This document shows positions 28,572 to 39,495 of a stretch of DNA of 64,000 nucleotides, piece after piece. A program made the position numbers and the translations under genes. The notes beneath the pieces are model-generated. The model was not told the origin of the DNA. It made no database searches and saw only the letters and a program-made list of their open reading frames with translations. The DNA comes from Corynebacterium atypicum (GTDB lineage Bacteria > Actinomycetota > Actinomycetes > Mycobacteriales > Mycobacteriaceae), in assembly GCF_000732945.1 (NCBI RefSeq), contig NZ_CP008944.1:1838720-1902719 (forward strand), read 5' to 3'. The first letter of the stretch is position 1. Every line of letters starts with the position of its first letter.

Positions 28572-29144
28572 CTATTCTCCCGTCATGGCTTTGAGCAGCG
28601 ATTCCTGGTTGCCCGCCAACCATTCGATAAGCTCGCGGGCCTCCTCCGCGGCGGCCTCGCCCACCTCAACCGGGGCGCCAGTCGGGTTCGCCCCGATCCC
28701 ATTGCCGGCGGCAACGTACAGGCGGATGTCATTCAGCGCGGCCACCCAGGCGCGCGCCTCGTCCTCCTCGATCGTGACGTTGACGCCGCCATCGGGGCCG
28801 AGCGCCTGCGTGACAGCCTGCAGATTCTCTAGCTTCGCCCGCGTGATGTCGTTTTCGTGAAAAGACCGCAGCAGCGCGTTATCGCCCTCGAACTCCTCGT
28901 CGCCTTCCCGAGCGAAGTTCGGCAACAGGCGCGCCAGGCCCGGATCCGCTGGGGGCTCTTTGTGCCCGCTGCTCAACCCCGTCAGCTCGGCCAAATCGTC
29001 CTTCGGCGCCGTGCGCACGCGCTCCATCAGCGCCTCGCCCAAGGTCGCGGCGAGGTTTCCCAGCACCTCGCGCTCCATCGGCTCAAAAACCGTCTGGTAG
29101 CGCGCGGTGCGCCGCAGGCCCTTTTTCTTCCGCCACTGTTGCAT
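28572..29144 (-). CDS. DUF2017 family protein
   Basis: 190 residues from ATG 29144, largely alpha-helical and acidic, with FEPMEREVLGNLAATL and HENDITRAKLENL, seen in actinobacterial DUF2017 proteins. The family is almost always next to clpS, as here, which suggests but does not show a link with ClpAP proteolysis. The frame is open to 29228 across the clpS stop; upstream start choice is uncertain. Confidence 0.8.
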   Translation of the reverse strand: MQQWRKKKGLRRTARYQTVFEPMEREVLGNLAATLGEALMERVRTAPKDDLAELTGLSSGHKEPPADPGLARLLPNFAREGDEEFEGDNALLRSFHENDITRAKLENLQAVTQALGPDGGVNVTIEEDEARAWVAALNDIRLYVAAGNGIGANPTGAPVEVGEAAAEEARELIEWLAGNQESLLKAMTGE

Positions 29145-29200
29145 CTCGTCGAACTTCTCTCTCGTCTCGTCAGGCTTATCCCAGGTGCCTCGGGCGCCGC

Positions 29201-29500
29201 CTAGCCGGCCTGCTGCATCGTCGCCCACAGGCCGGCGACCTGCAGCTTTTTCACGTCCCCCTCGACCTTGTCGCGCTCACCCGAGGAGACGACAGCCTTG
29301 CCTTCAGTGTGCACCTGCATCATCAGCTCCATGGCGCGCTTGCGGCTATACCCCAGCACCGTCTCGAAGATGTACGTCACATAGCTCATCAGGTTCACCG
29401 GGTCGTCCCAGACGATGCAGACCCAGGGCAGATTCTCCGAGGTCGCTACCTCGAGATCGACTTCTTCTTCCAGCTCAGGGGTCGCCATCGGTGAGCCCAT
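29201..29500 (-). CDS. clpS: ClpS, ClpC/ClpA adaptor for N-degron proteolysis
   Basis: Binds N-terminal hydrophobic residues of substrates and hands them to the Clp protease. The conserved core [17 protein letters not shown], the substrate-pocket [11 protein letters not shown] segment and [16 protein letters not shown] are clear. I choose ATG 29500 (99 residues); an ATG at 29488 is equally possible and none has a strong ribosome-binding site. It is divergent from pncB. Confidence 0.92.
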   Translation of the reverse strand: MGSPMATPELEEEVDLEVATSENLPWVCIVWDDPVNLMSYVTYIFETVLGYSRKRAMELMMQVHTEGKAVVSSGERDKVEGDVKKLQVAGLWATMQQAG

Positions 29501-29636
29501 TCTTGCTTGATTTGCACGCATCGCCGGCACATACATGTCCAACAGCCTAGTCAATCTGGTGGGTCTACCGCGCGGCCAGCGCTTAGGGCGGCAATTACCC
29601 GCCGGGCGCGTCCGGCTCGAGACTAAGGTGAAACGT

Positions 29637-30974
29637 ATGTCTCCCGATAACTCCTCGCTGCCGCACCAACGCTCTACCGCGCTGCTCACCGACATGTACG
29701 AGCTGACCATGCTCGAGGCGGCGATGCGCGACGGCACGGCAAGCCGCCGGGCAACCTTTGAGGTCTTTGCCCGCAAGCTGCCCAACGAGCGCCGCTACGG
29801 GGTCGTCGCCGGCATCCCCCGAGTGCTGGAGGCCGTGAGCGATTACTTTTTCACCGAGGACCAGCTGCGCACGCTGGACTTTTTGAGCAAGAAGACCATC
29901 GACTACCTGCGTCAGTTCAGCTTCACCGGGCAGATCGACGGCTACCGGGAAGGCGAGCTGTACTTTCCTTACTCCCCGATCCTCACCGTGCGCGGCACCT
30001 TCGCCGAGTGCGTCGTTTTAGAAACCGTGCTGCTGTCCATCCTCAACGCGGACTCGGCGGTGGCCTCGGCTGCCGCGCGCATGGTCACAGCCGCCGACGG
30101 CCGCCCCATCATGGAGATGGGCTCACGGCGCACCCACGAGTACGCAGCCGTCACCGCCTCCCGCGCGGCCTACCTCGCCGGCTTCGAGTCCACCTCGAAC
30201 CTGGAGGCGGCCCACCGCTACGGCATCCCGGCTGCCGGAACCTCCGCGCACGCCTGGACGCTGCTGCACGTCGACGACGAAGGCCAGCCGGACGAGGTCA
30301 GCGCGTTTCGCTCGCAGGTGGCCGCGCAGGGCGTGGGCACCACCTTGCTGGTGGATACCTACGACGTCACCCGCGGGGTGGCCAACGCGATTGAGGTCGC
30401 CGGCACGGGGCTCGGCGGCGTACGCATCGACTCCGGTGACCTGGGTTCGATGACGCGCCGGGTGCGCAAGCAGCTGGACTCGCTCGGCGCCTACAACACG
30501 AAGATCGTCGTATCGTCTGACCTGGACGAGTTTTCCATCGCCGGGCTGCGGAGCGACCCCATCGATTCCTTCGGCGTGGGCACCTCGGTGGTCACCGGGT
30601 CCGGCTCCCCGACCATGGGGATGGTCTATAAGCTCGTCGAGGTTGACGGGCACCCAGTAGCCAAGCGTTCCCGGGGCAAGGCGATGACCGGCGGCGCGAA
30701 GCGAGCGCTGCGCACCTACCGGTCTACGGGGACGGCCATCGAGGAGCTCGTGGTTCCGTTTACCGCCAGCGACCCGGAGGTCGGCGACGCCCAGACGCGC
30801 ACGCTTACGGTCCCGCTCATTCGCGACGGCGCGGTGGTCCCTGACCAGCCATCGCTGCGGCAGTCGCGCGACTACCTGGCCCAGCAGCTAGTGACGCTTC
30901 CCTGGGAGGGACTGGCGCTCTCGCGCGACGAGCCGGCGATTGGCACCCGCTTCGTCGGCTTTGACAAGGCCTAG
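29637..30974 (+). CDS. pncB: Nicotinate phosphoribosyltransferase
   Basis: Joins nicotinate to PRPP to give nicotinate mononucleotide in NAD salvage, acting after PncA (19061-19636). [15 protein letters not shown] at the N-terminus, [11 protein letters not shown], and VRIDSGDLG phosphate-binding loop are family signatures. 445 residues. TAAGGT ends 7 nt before ATG 29637, so the message may be leaderless. A helicase gene begins 3 bp after its stop. Confidence 0.95.
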   Translation: MSPDNSSLPHQRSTALLTDMYELTMLEAAMRDGTASRRATFEVFARKLPNERRYGVVAGIPRVLEAVSDYFFTEDQLRTLDFLSKKTIDYLRQFSFTGQIDGYREGELYFPYSPILTVRGTFAECVVLETVLLSILNADSAVASAAARMVTAADGRPIMEMGSRRTHEYAAVTASRAAYLAGFESTSNLEAAHRYGIPAAGTSAHAWTLLHVDDEGQPDEVSAFRSQVAAQGVGTTLLVDTYDVTRGVANAIEVAGTGLGGVRIDSGDLGSMTRRVRKQLDSLGAYNTKIVVSSDLDEFSIAGLRSDPIDSFGVGTSVVTGSGSPTMGMVYKLVEVDGHPVAKRSRGKAMTGGAKRALRTYRSTGTAIEELVVPFTASDPEVGDAQTRTLTVPLIRDGAVVPDQPSLRQSRDYLAQQLVTLPWEGLALSRDEPAIGTRFVGFDKA

Positions 30975-30977
30975 GGC

Positions 30978-32972
30978 GTGGCCTCAGACGCCCCCGTGGA
31001 CGGCGCGAACGAGACCGAGGCCCTGCTTGCTGCCGCCGTGACAGCGCTCGGTGGCGCTCGCAGAGACGGCCAGGTGGCCATGGCGGACGCCGTCGCCCAC
31101 GCCATCGACGCCAGGCGCCACCTCGCTGTGCAGGCTGGCACGGGTACCGGCAAGTCGCTGGCCTACCTCGTGCCGGCGCTCATCCACGCCCAGCGCAACG
31201 AAGAGACGGTAGTGGTGTCCACCGCCACGATCGCACTGCAGCGCCAGCTCGTCGAGCGCGACCTGCCCAGGCTGGCCGAGGCGCTCGCCGACAAGCTACC
31301 CCACCGGCCTACCTTTGCTATCCAGAAAGGCCGGGGCAACTACGTCTGCCTGCAGAAGATCTCCGCCGCGGAGCGCAGTACCGCCGACCCGGCCGATAAG
31401 GCGGGCGCCGCGCTGCTGGACAAGTCCGACCTGAGCTGGCTGGAGCGCCAGGTTTCCCGAGTGCGTCAGTGGGCCGCAGACACGGAAACGGGCGACCGCG
31501 AGGACCTCGAGCCAGGCGTGCCCGACTCGGTTTGGCGGCAGGTCTCGGTCGCCTCTAAGGAGTGCCTGGGCCGCACCCGCTGCCCGCACGGGGACGAATG
31601 CTTCGCCGAGCTCGCACGCGCCCGGACCGCCGACGTTGACGTGGTGGTGACCAACCATGCGCTTTTGGCCATCGACGCGCTCGCTGACCAAGACGTCCTG
31701 CCGCCCCACGAGGTGGTCATCGTCGACGAGGCCCACGAGTTGGACGGGCGGATCACCGCAGTGGCCACCGAGCAGCTTACGGTCAGCGCCGTCAAGCAGG
31801 CCATCAGCCGCGCCGAGAAGCTGCCCGGCCAAGAGGCGGGAAAGCTCACCCAGGCGGCCGAAGTGTGGGCCGAACACGCCCCCCAACTCGTTGCCGGTCG
31901 CCTAACCCACGTGGATTCGCACACCCGCACCCTTCTGGTCGCCCTCCGCGACGAGCTGTGGGCGCTGGGCGCAAGCGTGGGCACCACCCCGGAGGGCGAG
32001 TCCGCCAGCGAGCCGGACCGCTACGCCGAGCGGATGAATCTGGCCAACCACCTCAGCGAGTTGCACGACGCCGTGGTGCGGATGCTCACCGTCTTCGACG
32101 TAGAGGACGCCACCGCCCAGGAAGACGTGGTCTGGCTGGAGGTCGACGAGCGCCGCAGCCCAGCGCTCACCGTCGCCCCACTGTCTGTGGCGGAGCTGCT
32201 CGCTGGCAACCTGTTCGCGGCGAACACTGTGGTTTTGACCTCCGCCACCCTCGCTTTGGGCGGGAAGTTCTCCGCGATGGCCGCCGGCTGGGGTCTGGCC
32301 CGCGGCACCTGGGACGCCCTCGACGTGGGCACCCCCTTCAACCCGGCCAAGGCGGCCATCCTATACGTCGCTCGCCACCTCCCCGACCCGGGGCGCGCGG
32401 GCCTGGCCCCGGAGACGCTCGAAGAGATCTACCGGCTCATCATGGCCGCGGGCGGGCGCACCCTCGGGCTATTCTCCTCGCGGCGGGCGGCCGCCCAGGC
32501 GGCCGAGGAGCTCCGGCCCCGGCTGCCGATGCCGGTCCTGCTGCAGGGTGAGGACGCCACGGGGGTGCTCGTGGACAAGTTCGCGAACGACGAAAATTCT
32601 TGCCTGTTTGGCACGCTGACCCTCTGGCAGGGCGTGGACGTACCGGGGGCGTCATTAAGCCAAGTCATCATCGATAGGATCCCTTTTCCCCGCCCCGACG
32701 ATCCCCTGCTGCAGGCCCGCAAGGAAGCCGCGGACGCCGCCGGCCGCAGCGGGTTCATGGAAGTGGCTGCGACCCACGCCGCGCTGCTGCTCGCCCAGGG
32801 CACCGGGCGGCTGGTGCGCTCGGTCGACGACCGCGGGGTGATCTCGGTGCTCGACCGGCGGCTGGTGACGAAGCGCTACGGGGGCTACCTACGCGCCTCG
32901 CTTCCGAAGTACTGGGAGACGACCGACCCCCAGGTGGTAGCCGCGGCGCTGCGCCGCCTCACGCGCTCCTAA
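30978..32972 (+). CDS. dinG: DinG/XPD-type ATP-dependent DNA helicase
   Basis: A 664-residue superfamily 2 helicase. Walker A is QAGTGTGKS near residue 55, the DEAH box is VDEAHELD, and the cysteines of CLQKI and CLGRTRCPHGDECF would hold the 4Fe-4S cluster of the family. Late motifs TLTLWQGVDVPG and QGTGRLVRS are present. It starts at GTG 3 bp after pncB, so it is co-transcribed. Role: unwinding DNA structures in repair; whether it follows YoaA or DinG is not resolved. Confidence 0.9.
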   Translation: MASDAPVDGANETEALLAAAVTALGGARRDGQVAMADAVAHAIDARRHLAVQAGTGTGKSLAYLVPALIHAQRNEETVVVSTATIALQRQLVERDLPRLAEALADKLPHRPTFAIQKGRGNYVCLQKISAAERSTADPADKAGAALLDKSDLSWLERQVSRVRQWAADTETGDREDLEPGVPDSVWRQVSVASKECLGRTRCPHGDECFAELARARTADVDVVVTNHALLAIDALADQDVLPPHEVVIVDEAHELDGRITAVATEQLTVSAVKQAISRAEKLPGQEAGKLTQAAEVWAEHAPQLVAGRLTHVDSHTRTLLVALRDELWALGASVGTTPEGESASEPDRYAERMNLANHLSELHDAVVRMLTVFDVEDATAQEDVVWLEVDERRSPALTVAPLSVAELLAGNLFAANTVVLTSATLALGGKFSAMAAGWGLARGTWDALDVGTPFNPAKAAILYVARHLPDPGRAGLAPETLEEIYRLIMAAGGRTLGLFSSRRAAAQAAEELRPRLPMPVLLQGEDATGVLVDKFANDENSCLFGTLTLWQGVDVPGASLSQVIIDRIPFPRPDDPLLQARKEAADAAGRSGFMEVAATHAALLLAQGTGRLVRSVDDRGVISVLDRRLVTKRYGGYLRASLPKYWETTDPQVVAAALRRLTRS

Positions 32973-33063
32973 TCACCTGCTCGCCCTTTTTCGCCAGGCA
33001 CCACGGCACCCGGCGGAGCGCTCGCGCGCAGCCTCGGCGCGTGGGCTGGGGCCGTGTAGCACT

Positions 33064-33837
33064 TTAGAAAGCGGTGCCCGGCGGCAGCGCGATGGCCGTC
33101 ACCGTACCCGGGGCCACCTCGGTAAACCCGGCGTCGATGACGGCGACGGCCCCGGGTTTCACGGCGGCCTGCGCGAACCGCTCGGCGGGGATCACGCGCA
33201 CCGACAGCGGAAAGCCGGCGCGGGCCCAATCGGCGGCCGCATCCTGGCTTATCGACGCCGCGTAGAGCATCGACGCGTGCCCGGCCTGTGCGGCATCCTT
33301 CCCGGTAGACATAGCCAGCGCCTGGTTGAGCATGATCACCGGGGCGTCAACCCGAGCCGGGCCGGGCTCGTCCGCCGGCAGGTCTGTGCCCTTGATCTGC
33401 AGCTTCCGGATCTCATGCGGCACGTCTCCGACCGCGGAGGCGACGAACGCCCGGGCCCGGGCAGCCTGCCGCAACGGCGGTTCCTCCGCGACAGTCACCC
33501 CGTCGATCTCCTGGGCGTCCAGCCAGGCCTTGTTGCGGGCCCGGCGGGCGATCTTGCGGATCCGGTGCCCGTACCAGGCCGCCATCCGCTCGTGCCACGG
33601 GCCACCCGGAGCAGACCGGGGGTCGAGGCAGACGGCGACCACCGCACGGGCCGCCGCCGCGAGCAGATCCGAACGCTGCGGCGGATCCGGCTTCGGGATT
33701 TCGAGGGCGATCTGCATCGCCTGCACGGTCTCCGGGTGCTCCGGGTCCTCGCTGCGCTGCCTCGGGTCGGCTGAGACCGAGGAGCTTAGAAAGGCGTGCG
33801 CGGCACGCACCGCGGCCTCGTCAGCCAGTGCGGCCAC
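33064..33837 (-). CDS. PTH2-type peptidyl-tRNA hydrolase with N-terminal extension
   Basis: 257 residues. The C-terminal ~115 residues fit the PTH2 fold: LNQALAMSTGKDAAQAGHASM is the family lysine/GK-xAAQ-xHA motif, and GAVAVIDAGFTEVAPGTVTAIA the end of the domain. The first ~130 residues are a helical extension without a recognised domain. The GTG start overlaps the serB stop by one base (TAGTG), so the genes are translationally coupled. Function would be release of peptidyl-tRNAs, or a related editing reaction. Confidence 0.8.
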   Translation of the reverse strand: MAALADEAAVRAAHAFLSSSVSADPRQRSEDPEHPETVQAMQIALEIPKPDPPQRSDLLAAAARAVVAVCLDPRSAPGGPWHERMAAWYGHRIRKIARRARNKAWLDAQEIDGVTVAEEPPLRQAARARAFVASAVGDVPHEIRKLQIKGTDLPADEPGPARVDAPVIMLNQALAMSTGKDAAQAGHASMLYAASISQDAAADWARAGFPLSVRVIPAERFAQAAVKPGAVAVIDAGFTEVAPGTVTAIALPPGTAF

Positions 33838-35141
33838 TAGCTCAACGCCACCTTCCTAAAAGTACCTTCGTCGAGATCCGCAGAGTCGATCTCCTCGCGG
33901 GGCACACCCAGGATGTAGAGCACCTCGTCGAGGAACGGGTGGTCCACGGAGGTGTCTGCCACTTCCTTGAGCGCCGGCTTGGCGTTGAAGGCTATGCCCA
34001 GGCCCGCAGTAGACAGCATGTCGATATCGTTCGCGCCGTCGCCCACCGCCACGGTCTGGTGCATCTTCAGGCCCTCCTGGGCGGCGAACTCTTGCAGGAA
34101 CTCCGCCTTGACCTGGCGGTCCACGATGCGCCCGAGCACCCGGCCGGTCAGCTTGCCGTCTTCGATCTCAAGGTAGTTGGCACGCAGGTAGTCCAACTCT
34201 AGCTCCTCGGCCAGGCCCTCGAGCACCCGCGTAAACCCGCCAGAGACCACCGCCACCGCAAAGCCCATCCGCTTAAGCGTGCGGATCGTGGTCCGCGCCC
34301 CCGGGGTAAGCTCCAGGCGCTCCGCGACGTCATCGAGGACCGAGACGTCCAGGCCCTTGAGCGTGGCGACGCGTTGCCGCAGCGATTCCGCAAAGTCCAG
34401 CTCCCCGGCCATGGCCTTTTCCGTGAGCTGCGCGACCTCCTCCCTTTTGCCTGCGGCGTCAGCAAGCATCTCGATGACCTCGCCGGTGATCAACGTGGAA
34501 TCGCAGTCGAAGCAGACCAGGCGCTTCGAGCGCCGCAGCAGCCCCGCGCGCTCGATGGCGATGTCGAGCCCCAGCTCTGCGGTGCGCTCGGTCAGTTCCT
34601 TACGGAGCGACTCGCCGCCGCCGGGCGCCGGGTTCGGAATCGTGATGCGCAGCTCCAGGCCCGTGACGGGATAATCCGCCACGCCGCGGATGCGGTCGAT
34701 GTTCGCGCCGTAGTTGGCTAGCACCTGGCCGACCACCGAGACGTCATTAGCGGTGACCGGGTTACCCAGCATGACCACCACATGCGTCGAGCGCGGCCGG
34801 GAGAAAGTGGCCTCATCCGGAAGCTCCAGATTAACCCGCTGACCGTAGGAGGCGAGTGTGTCTTTGAGCCCTTCTTCCAGACGTTCCTTGTCCGCGGGCG
34901 CGACGCCGATGAAGGCGGCCAGCTGCAGCCTGCCGCGAAAGTCCGACTGCTCCACGTCCAACAGCTGCACCCCGTAGGAGGCGAGCACGCGGAAGAAGGC
35001 GGCGGAGACGCCGGGCCGATCCGGCCCGGAGACTGTCACCACGGCCGGGCGCAGACCCTCCTGGAGCTCCACCTTGTGGTCCTCGTCCGGGGGGCCGCTA
35101 GGGTCCTGCCGGAGGCTGCGGTGCGCTGCGGTGTCGCTCAC
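33837..35141 (-). CDS. serB: Phosphoserine phosphatase with N-terminal ACT domains
   Basis: Last step of serine synthesis. The HAD motif I is CFDCDSTL (nucleophile and acid Asp); motif II is the Ser of VVSGGF and motif III the DGANDIDM segment. Two ACT regulatory modules occupy the first ~190 residues (VTVSGPDRPGVSAAF; HVVVMLGNPVTAND), which fits serine feedback. 434 residues, GTG start after AAAAGGATG. PTH2 follows directly. Confidence 0.95.
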   Translation of the reverse strand: MSDTAAHRSLRQDPSGPPDEDHKVELQEGLRPAVVTVSGPDRPGVSAAFFRVLASYGVQLLDVEQSDFRGRLQLAAFIGVAPADKERLEEGLKDTLASYGQRVNLELPDEATFSRPRSTHVVVMLGNPVTANDVSVVGQVLANYGANIDRIRGVADYPVTGLELRITIPNPAPGGGESLRKELTERTAELGLDIAIERAGLLRRSKRLVCFDCDSTLITGEVIEMLADAAGKREEVAQLTEKAMAGELDFAESLRQRVATLKGLDVSVLDDVAERLELTPGARTTIRTLKRMGFAVAVVSGGFTRVLEGLAEELELDYLRANYLEIEDGKLTGRVLGRIVDRQVKAEFLQEFAAQEGLKMHQTVAVGDGANDIDMLSTAGLGIAFNAKPALKEVADTSVDHPFLDEVLYILGVPREEIDSADLDEGTFRKVALS

Positions 35142-35202
35142 GTCTACTCATCCTTTTCTGCTGAGGCGCTATTGACCTAGATAGTTAATACAATATGCAA
35201 AA

Positions 35203-35247
35203 GCGGCTGGAACCAGCTCCCCGGGGTGGGGGCTGGTTCCAGCCGGT
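35203..35247 (-). terminator. Intrinsic terminator after ctaD
   Basis: Arms CGGCTGGAACCAGC and GCTGGTTCCAGCCG (14 bp, perfect) around a GC-rich loop. On the minus strand it is followed by CTTTTGC, placing it 22 bp after the ctaD stop. Confidence 0.85.
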
Positions 35248-35268
35248 TAGTCAGAAGGTCGTTGGGCG

Positions 35269-36963
35269 CTAGTGGCTACCGGAGTGCGCTTCTTTACGCA
35301 TCCGCTCCACCATGTGCGGGTAGTGCAGCTCGAACGCGGGGCGCTCGGAGCGAATCCGCGGCAGCGAGGTGAAGTTGTGGCGCGGGGGCGGGCAGGAGGT
35401 GGCCCACTCCAGCGAGTTGCCGTAACCCCACGGGTCGTCGACGGTGACTACCTCGCCGTAGCGCCAGGACTTGAACACGTTCCAGATGAACGGCAGCACC
35501 GACAGCCCGAGCAGGAAGGAGAACACCGTGGACACCTGGTTGAGCAGCGTGAAGCCGTCTGAATCCAGGTAGTCGGCGTAGCGGCGCGGCATGCCCATGT
35601 TGCCCAACCAGTGCTGAACCATGAAGGTGCCGTGGAAGCCGACAAAAGTCAACCAGAAGTGGATCTTGCCCAGACGCTCGTCCAGCATCCGGCCCGTCAT
35701 CTTGGGGAACCAGAAGTAGATGCCCGAGAAGGAGGCGAACACCAGGGTGCCGAACAGGGTGTAGTGGAAGTGCGCCACCAGGAAGTAGGAATCGGCCAGG
35801 TGGAAGTCCAGCGGCGGGGAGGCCAGCATGATGCCGGTGAGTCCGCCGAAGAGGAAGGTCGCCATGAAGCCGACGGCGAAGACCATCGGGGTCTCCCAGG
35901 TGATGTGCCCCTTCCACATGGTGCCGGTCCAGTTGAAGAACTTCACGCCGGTCGGCACCGAGATCAGGAACGTCATGAAGGAGAAGAACGGCAGGAGCAC
36001 CGCACCCGTGACGTACATGTGGTGCGCCCACACGGCCATCGACAGCCCGCCGATCGCCAGGGTGGCGAAGATCAGGCCGATGTAGCCGAACATCGGCTTG
36101 CGCGAGAACACCGGGATGACCTCGGAGACGATGCCGAAGAACGGCAGCGCCAGCACGTAGACCTCCGGGTGGCCGAAGAACCAGAACAGGTGCTGCCAAA
36201 GCACAGAGCCGCCGTTGCCCGGATCATAGATGTGGCCGCCGAGCTTGCGGTCGTAGAGCACACCGAGAGCCGCGGCGAGCAGCAGCGGGAAGATGAGCAG
36301 CGCGATCACGGAGGCCACCAGGATGTTCCAGGTGAAGATCGGCATGCGGAACATCGTCATGCCCGGCGCGCGCAGCGTCAGGATGGTGGTGATCATGTTG
36401 ATGGCCGAGGCCACCGTGCCCACGCCCGTGGCGCCCACGCCCACGATCCAGAAGTCAGCGCCCACACCGGGGGTGTGAATCGGATCCGACAGCGGCGAGT
36501 ACATGGTCCAGCCGAAGTCGGCCGCACCGCCCGGGGTGACAAAGCCCAAAAGCATCGCCACGATGCCGGCCTGGGTCAGCCAGAAGCCGAAAGCATTCAG
36601 CCGTGGGAAGGCCACGTCCGGCGCGCCGATCTGCAGCGGCAGGACGTAGTTGGCAAAGCCCCAAACGATCGGGGTACCAAAGGCCAGCAGCATGATCGTG
36701 CCGTGCATGGTGAACAGCTGGTTGAACTGCTCGTTGGACAAGAACTGCAGCCCCGGGCTGAACAGCTCAGCGCGGATGATCAGGGCCATCAGGCCACCGA
36801 CGAAGAACCAGATCATCGACAGCGTGATGTAAAGGACACCGAGCTGCTTATGATCCGTGCTGGTTAAGAGCGTCCACAGCTGCGAGCCGCGCCGGTTAGG
36901 CGCGGTCGGGCCTGGGCGCTCGGGGGCGACGTGGTCGTCGACCCGAGGTGCCACAGCGGTCAT
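35269..36963 (-). CDS. ctaD: Cytochrome c oxidase subunit I (aa3 type)
   Basis: Catalytic membrane subunit of the terminal oxidase, 564 residues and 12 transmembrane helices. Heme a and a3 ligands ([17 protein letters not shown]), the CuB/cross-linked [10 protein letters not shown] motif, and the K-channel region are seen. The ATG at 36963 has AGGAGGAG just before it; the frame extends to 37005 but that part is not conserved. Other subunits are not in the window, as usual for Corynebacterium. Confidence 0.97.
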   Translation of the reverse strand: MTAVAPRVDDHVAPERPGPTAPNRRGSQLWTLLTSTDHKQLGVLYITLSMIWFFVGGLMALIIRAELFSPGLQFLSNEQFNQLFTMHGTIMLLAFGTPIVWGFANYVLPLQIGAPDVAFPRLNAFGFWLTQAGIVAMLLGFVTPGGAADFGWTMYSPLSDPIHTPGVGADFWIVGVGATGVGTVASAINMITTILTLRAPGMTMFRMPIFTWNILVASVIALLIFPLLLAAALGVLYDRKLGGHIYDPGNGGSVLWQHLFWFFGHPEVYVLALPFFGIVSEVIPVFSRKPMFGYIGLIFATLAIGGLSMAVWAHHMYVTGAVLLPFFSFMTFLISVPTGVKFFNWTGTMWKGHITWETPMVFAVGFMATFLFGGLTGIMLASPPLDFHLADSYFLVAHFHYTLFGTLVFASFSGIYFWFPKMTGRMLDERLGKIHFWLTFVGFHGTFMVQHWLGNMGMPRRYADYLDSDGFTLLNQVSTVFSFLLGLSVLPFIWNVFKSWRYGEVVTVDDPWGYGNSLEWATSCPPPRHNFTSLPRIRSERPAFELHYPHMVERMRKEAHSGSH

Positions 36964-37370
36964 ATGCTCCTCCTGACTAGAGGCGAACCCATGCGGGATC
37001 GTCACAAGTGTTACACGGCTAATCCTAAGTCAGCCGGCCAACTCGGCGCTAAACTGCGCAGTGCCACCGCTCCCCCTTATCACTGCGATTAGCGTTTTTC
37101 GCCCGCGCCACGTGGGGGCTGGTACGCGGACGTGGCGCGTGCGTCGCGTCGAGCGCGGGCCGCGTTCTCCCAGCACCGGGCGGCGGTTCGGAGCGCGTGC
37201 CGTCGCCCCAGCAGCCCGCCGCGGGCACCCGGTGGGATCGGTTAGCCCCGAAAAACGCGCGCAAGGCCCGCCTGATCATCCATCCTCTCGACACCCCCTG
37301 AGGGGATTATTCAAAAGGTTGACCTGGCGGGCCTTGCGTTCGTCGCCTCGTCGCCTTCGGCGGCGGCGAG
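36964..37370. other. ctaD-nrdF intergenic region with long inverted repeat
   Basis: About 400 bp without a supported gene. It holds the ctaD promoter area and, nearer nrdF, a perfect 12-bp inverted repeat GCAAGGCCCGCC (37261-37272) and GGCGGGCCTTGC (37325-37336). Between the arms is a nested CCCCTGAGGGG hairpin. On the minus strand, downstream of nrdF, the distal arm is followed by GCGCGTTTTTC, so it may end the nrdF mRNA despite its long loop. Confidence 0.5.
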
Positions 37371-38417
<1,047 letters not shown>

Positions 38418-38676
38418 TCACGTGCCCCAGTGTGGTGGGCGTTCTCGCGGTTTCTGCCTGGGCTCACTGAGCACTCTTTGGGCTGCGGTGAGCGGCACGC
38501 TAAAGAACCAATCTACCCACGCTACCCACCAGGTGCCTCCCCAGGGCCCGCAGCCCGAAGCAAAAACTCTCTTTCGGGGGTCGAACCGCGAGGGACCAGC
38601 ATCCACTAGAGTGAAATTGGAATTACCTGTCAGCAAATAGACCAGCCACAAGCGGTTGGTTAGGGAGGCGAAGTCC

Positions 38677-39429
38677 ATGGCGCGGAACACTCCTAGCACA
38701 GGGCCGCTTCTCGAATACGTGCTGGACGTTTTGGGCAGCGAGATTTGCTCCGGCATAAAGCCCACGGGCACCGTCTTTACGCTGGGTGACCTGGGCGAAC
38801 GTTTCGGCATTTCACGCACCGTGGCGCGCGAAGTCATGCGGGCCTTAGAACAGCTGGGACTCGTGGCCTCGTCACGCCGGGTGGGGCTGACCGTGCAGCC
38901 GATCTCAAACTGGTCCGTGCTGGATATGGCGGTCATCCGCTGGCGGCTCAACTCCCCGGAGACCCGCCCAGAGCAACTACGCTCACTGGCGCTGCTGCGC
39001 ACGGCGATTGAGCCCGTGGCAGCGCGGGAGGCCGCTACCGTGGCGACGCAGGAGCAGCGCGAACAGCTGCTCGAGATGGCCCGTCGCCTGGGCGCGATCG
39101 GCGCCGCGGGGCGTGCGGATACGGACGACTTCCTCGAGGTAGACGTGGGATTCCACTCGCTGATCCTCGAGGCCTCGGGCAACGAGATGATCATGACACT
39201 CACCGAGTCCGTGGTCTCAGTGATGCGCGGGCGCACCGAGTTCGGCCTGCAGCCAGCCAAGCTTTCCGATCTCGCGGTGCACCAGCACCTGGACCTCGCC
39301 CAGGCGATCGCCGAGGGCTCCGGGGCGCGCGCCGCCGAGATCAGCCGGGCGCTGCTAGTCGAGGTAGACACCCAGGCATACTCGCCCGACACGGCCCACG
39401 AGCCGCAGGTGGCCGGCCGGCAGCGTTAG
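38677..39429 (+). CDS. gntR1: GntR-family (FadR/FCD) regulator, GntR1-like
   Basis: 250 residues. A winged helix-turn-helix (FTLGDLGERFGISRTVAREVMRAL) is followed by an FCD ligand domain with Asp/His metal residues. Position between nrdF and nrdE is that of gntR1 of C. glutamicum as I recall it, a repressor of gluconate genes and activator of glucose PTS. That fits the gntP and gntK genes in this window, but I saw no clear copy of the known GntR1 operator upstream of either. AGGGAGGCG precedes ATG 38677. Confidence 0.75.
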   Translation: MARNTPSTGPLLEYVLDVLGSEICSGIKPTGTVFTLGDLGERFGISRTVAREVMRALEQLGLVASSRRVGLTVQPISNWSVLDMAVIRWRLNSPETRPEQLRSLALLRTAIEPVAAREAATVATQEQREQLLEMARRLGAIGAAGRADTDDFLEVDVGFHSLILEASGNEMIMTLTESVVSVMRGRTEFGLQPAKLSDLAVHQHLDLAQAIAEGSGARAAEISRALLVEVDTQAYSPDTAHEPQVAGRQR

Positions 39430-39447
39430 CCTGCCATTAACCCTGAT

Positions 39448-39481
39448 ACCCCCGCCAAGCTCCTGCTCGGCGGGGGTTTGG
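39448..39481. terminator. Bidirectional terminator between gntR1 and nrdE
   Basis: Arms ACCCCCGCC (39448-39456) and GGCGGGGGT (39469-39477), 12-nt loop, followed by TTTGG on the + strand. The two genes converge here. Confidence 0.75.
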
Positions 39482-39495
39482 CGTACTGGAAGCGC

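Noticed and set aside
35611..36867. Plus-strand open frame of 418 codons
   Set aside because: Antisense to ctaD; composition (His/Glu/Arg/Gln-rich) is that of a shadow frame.
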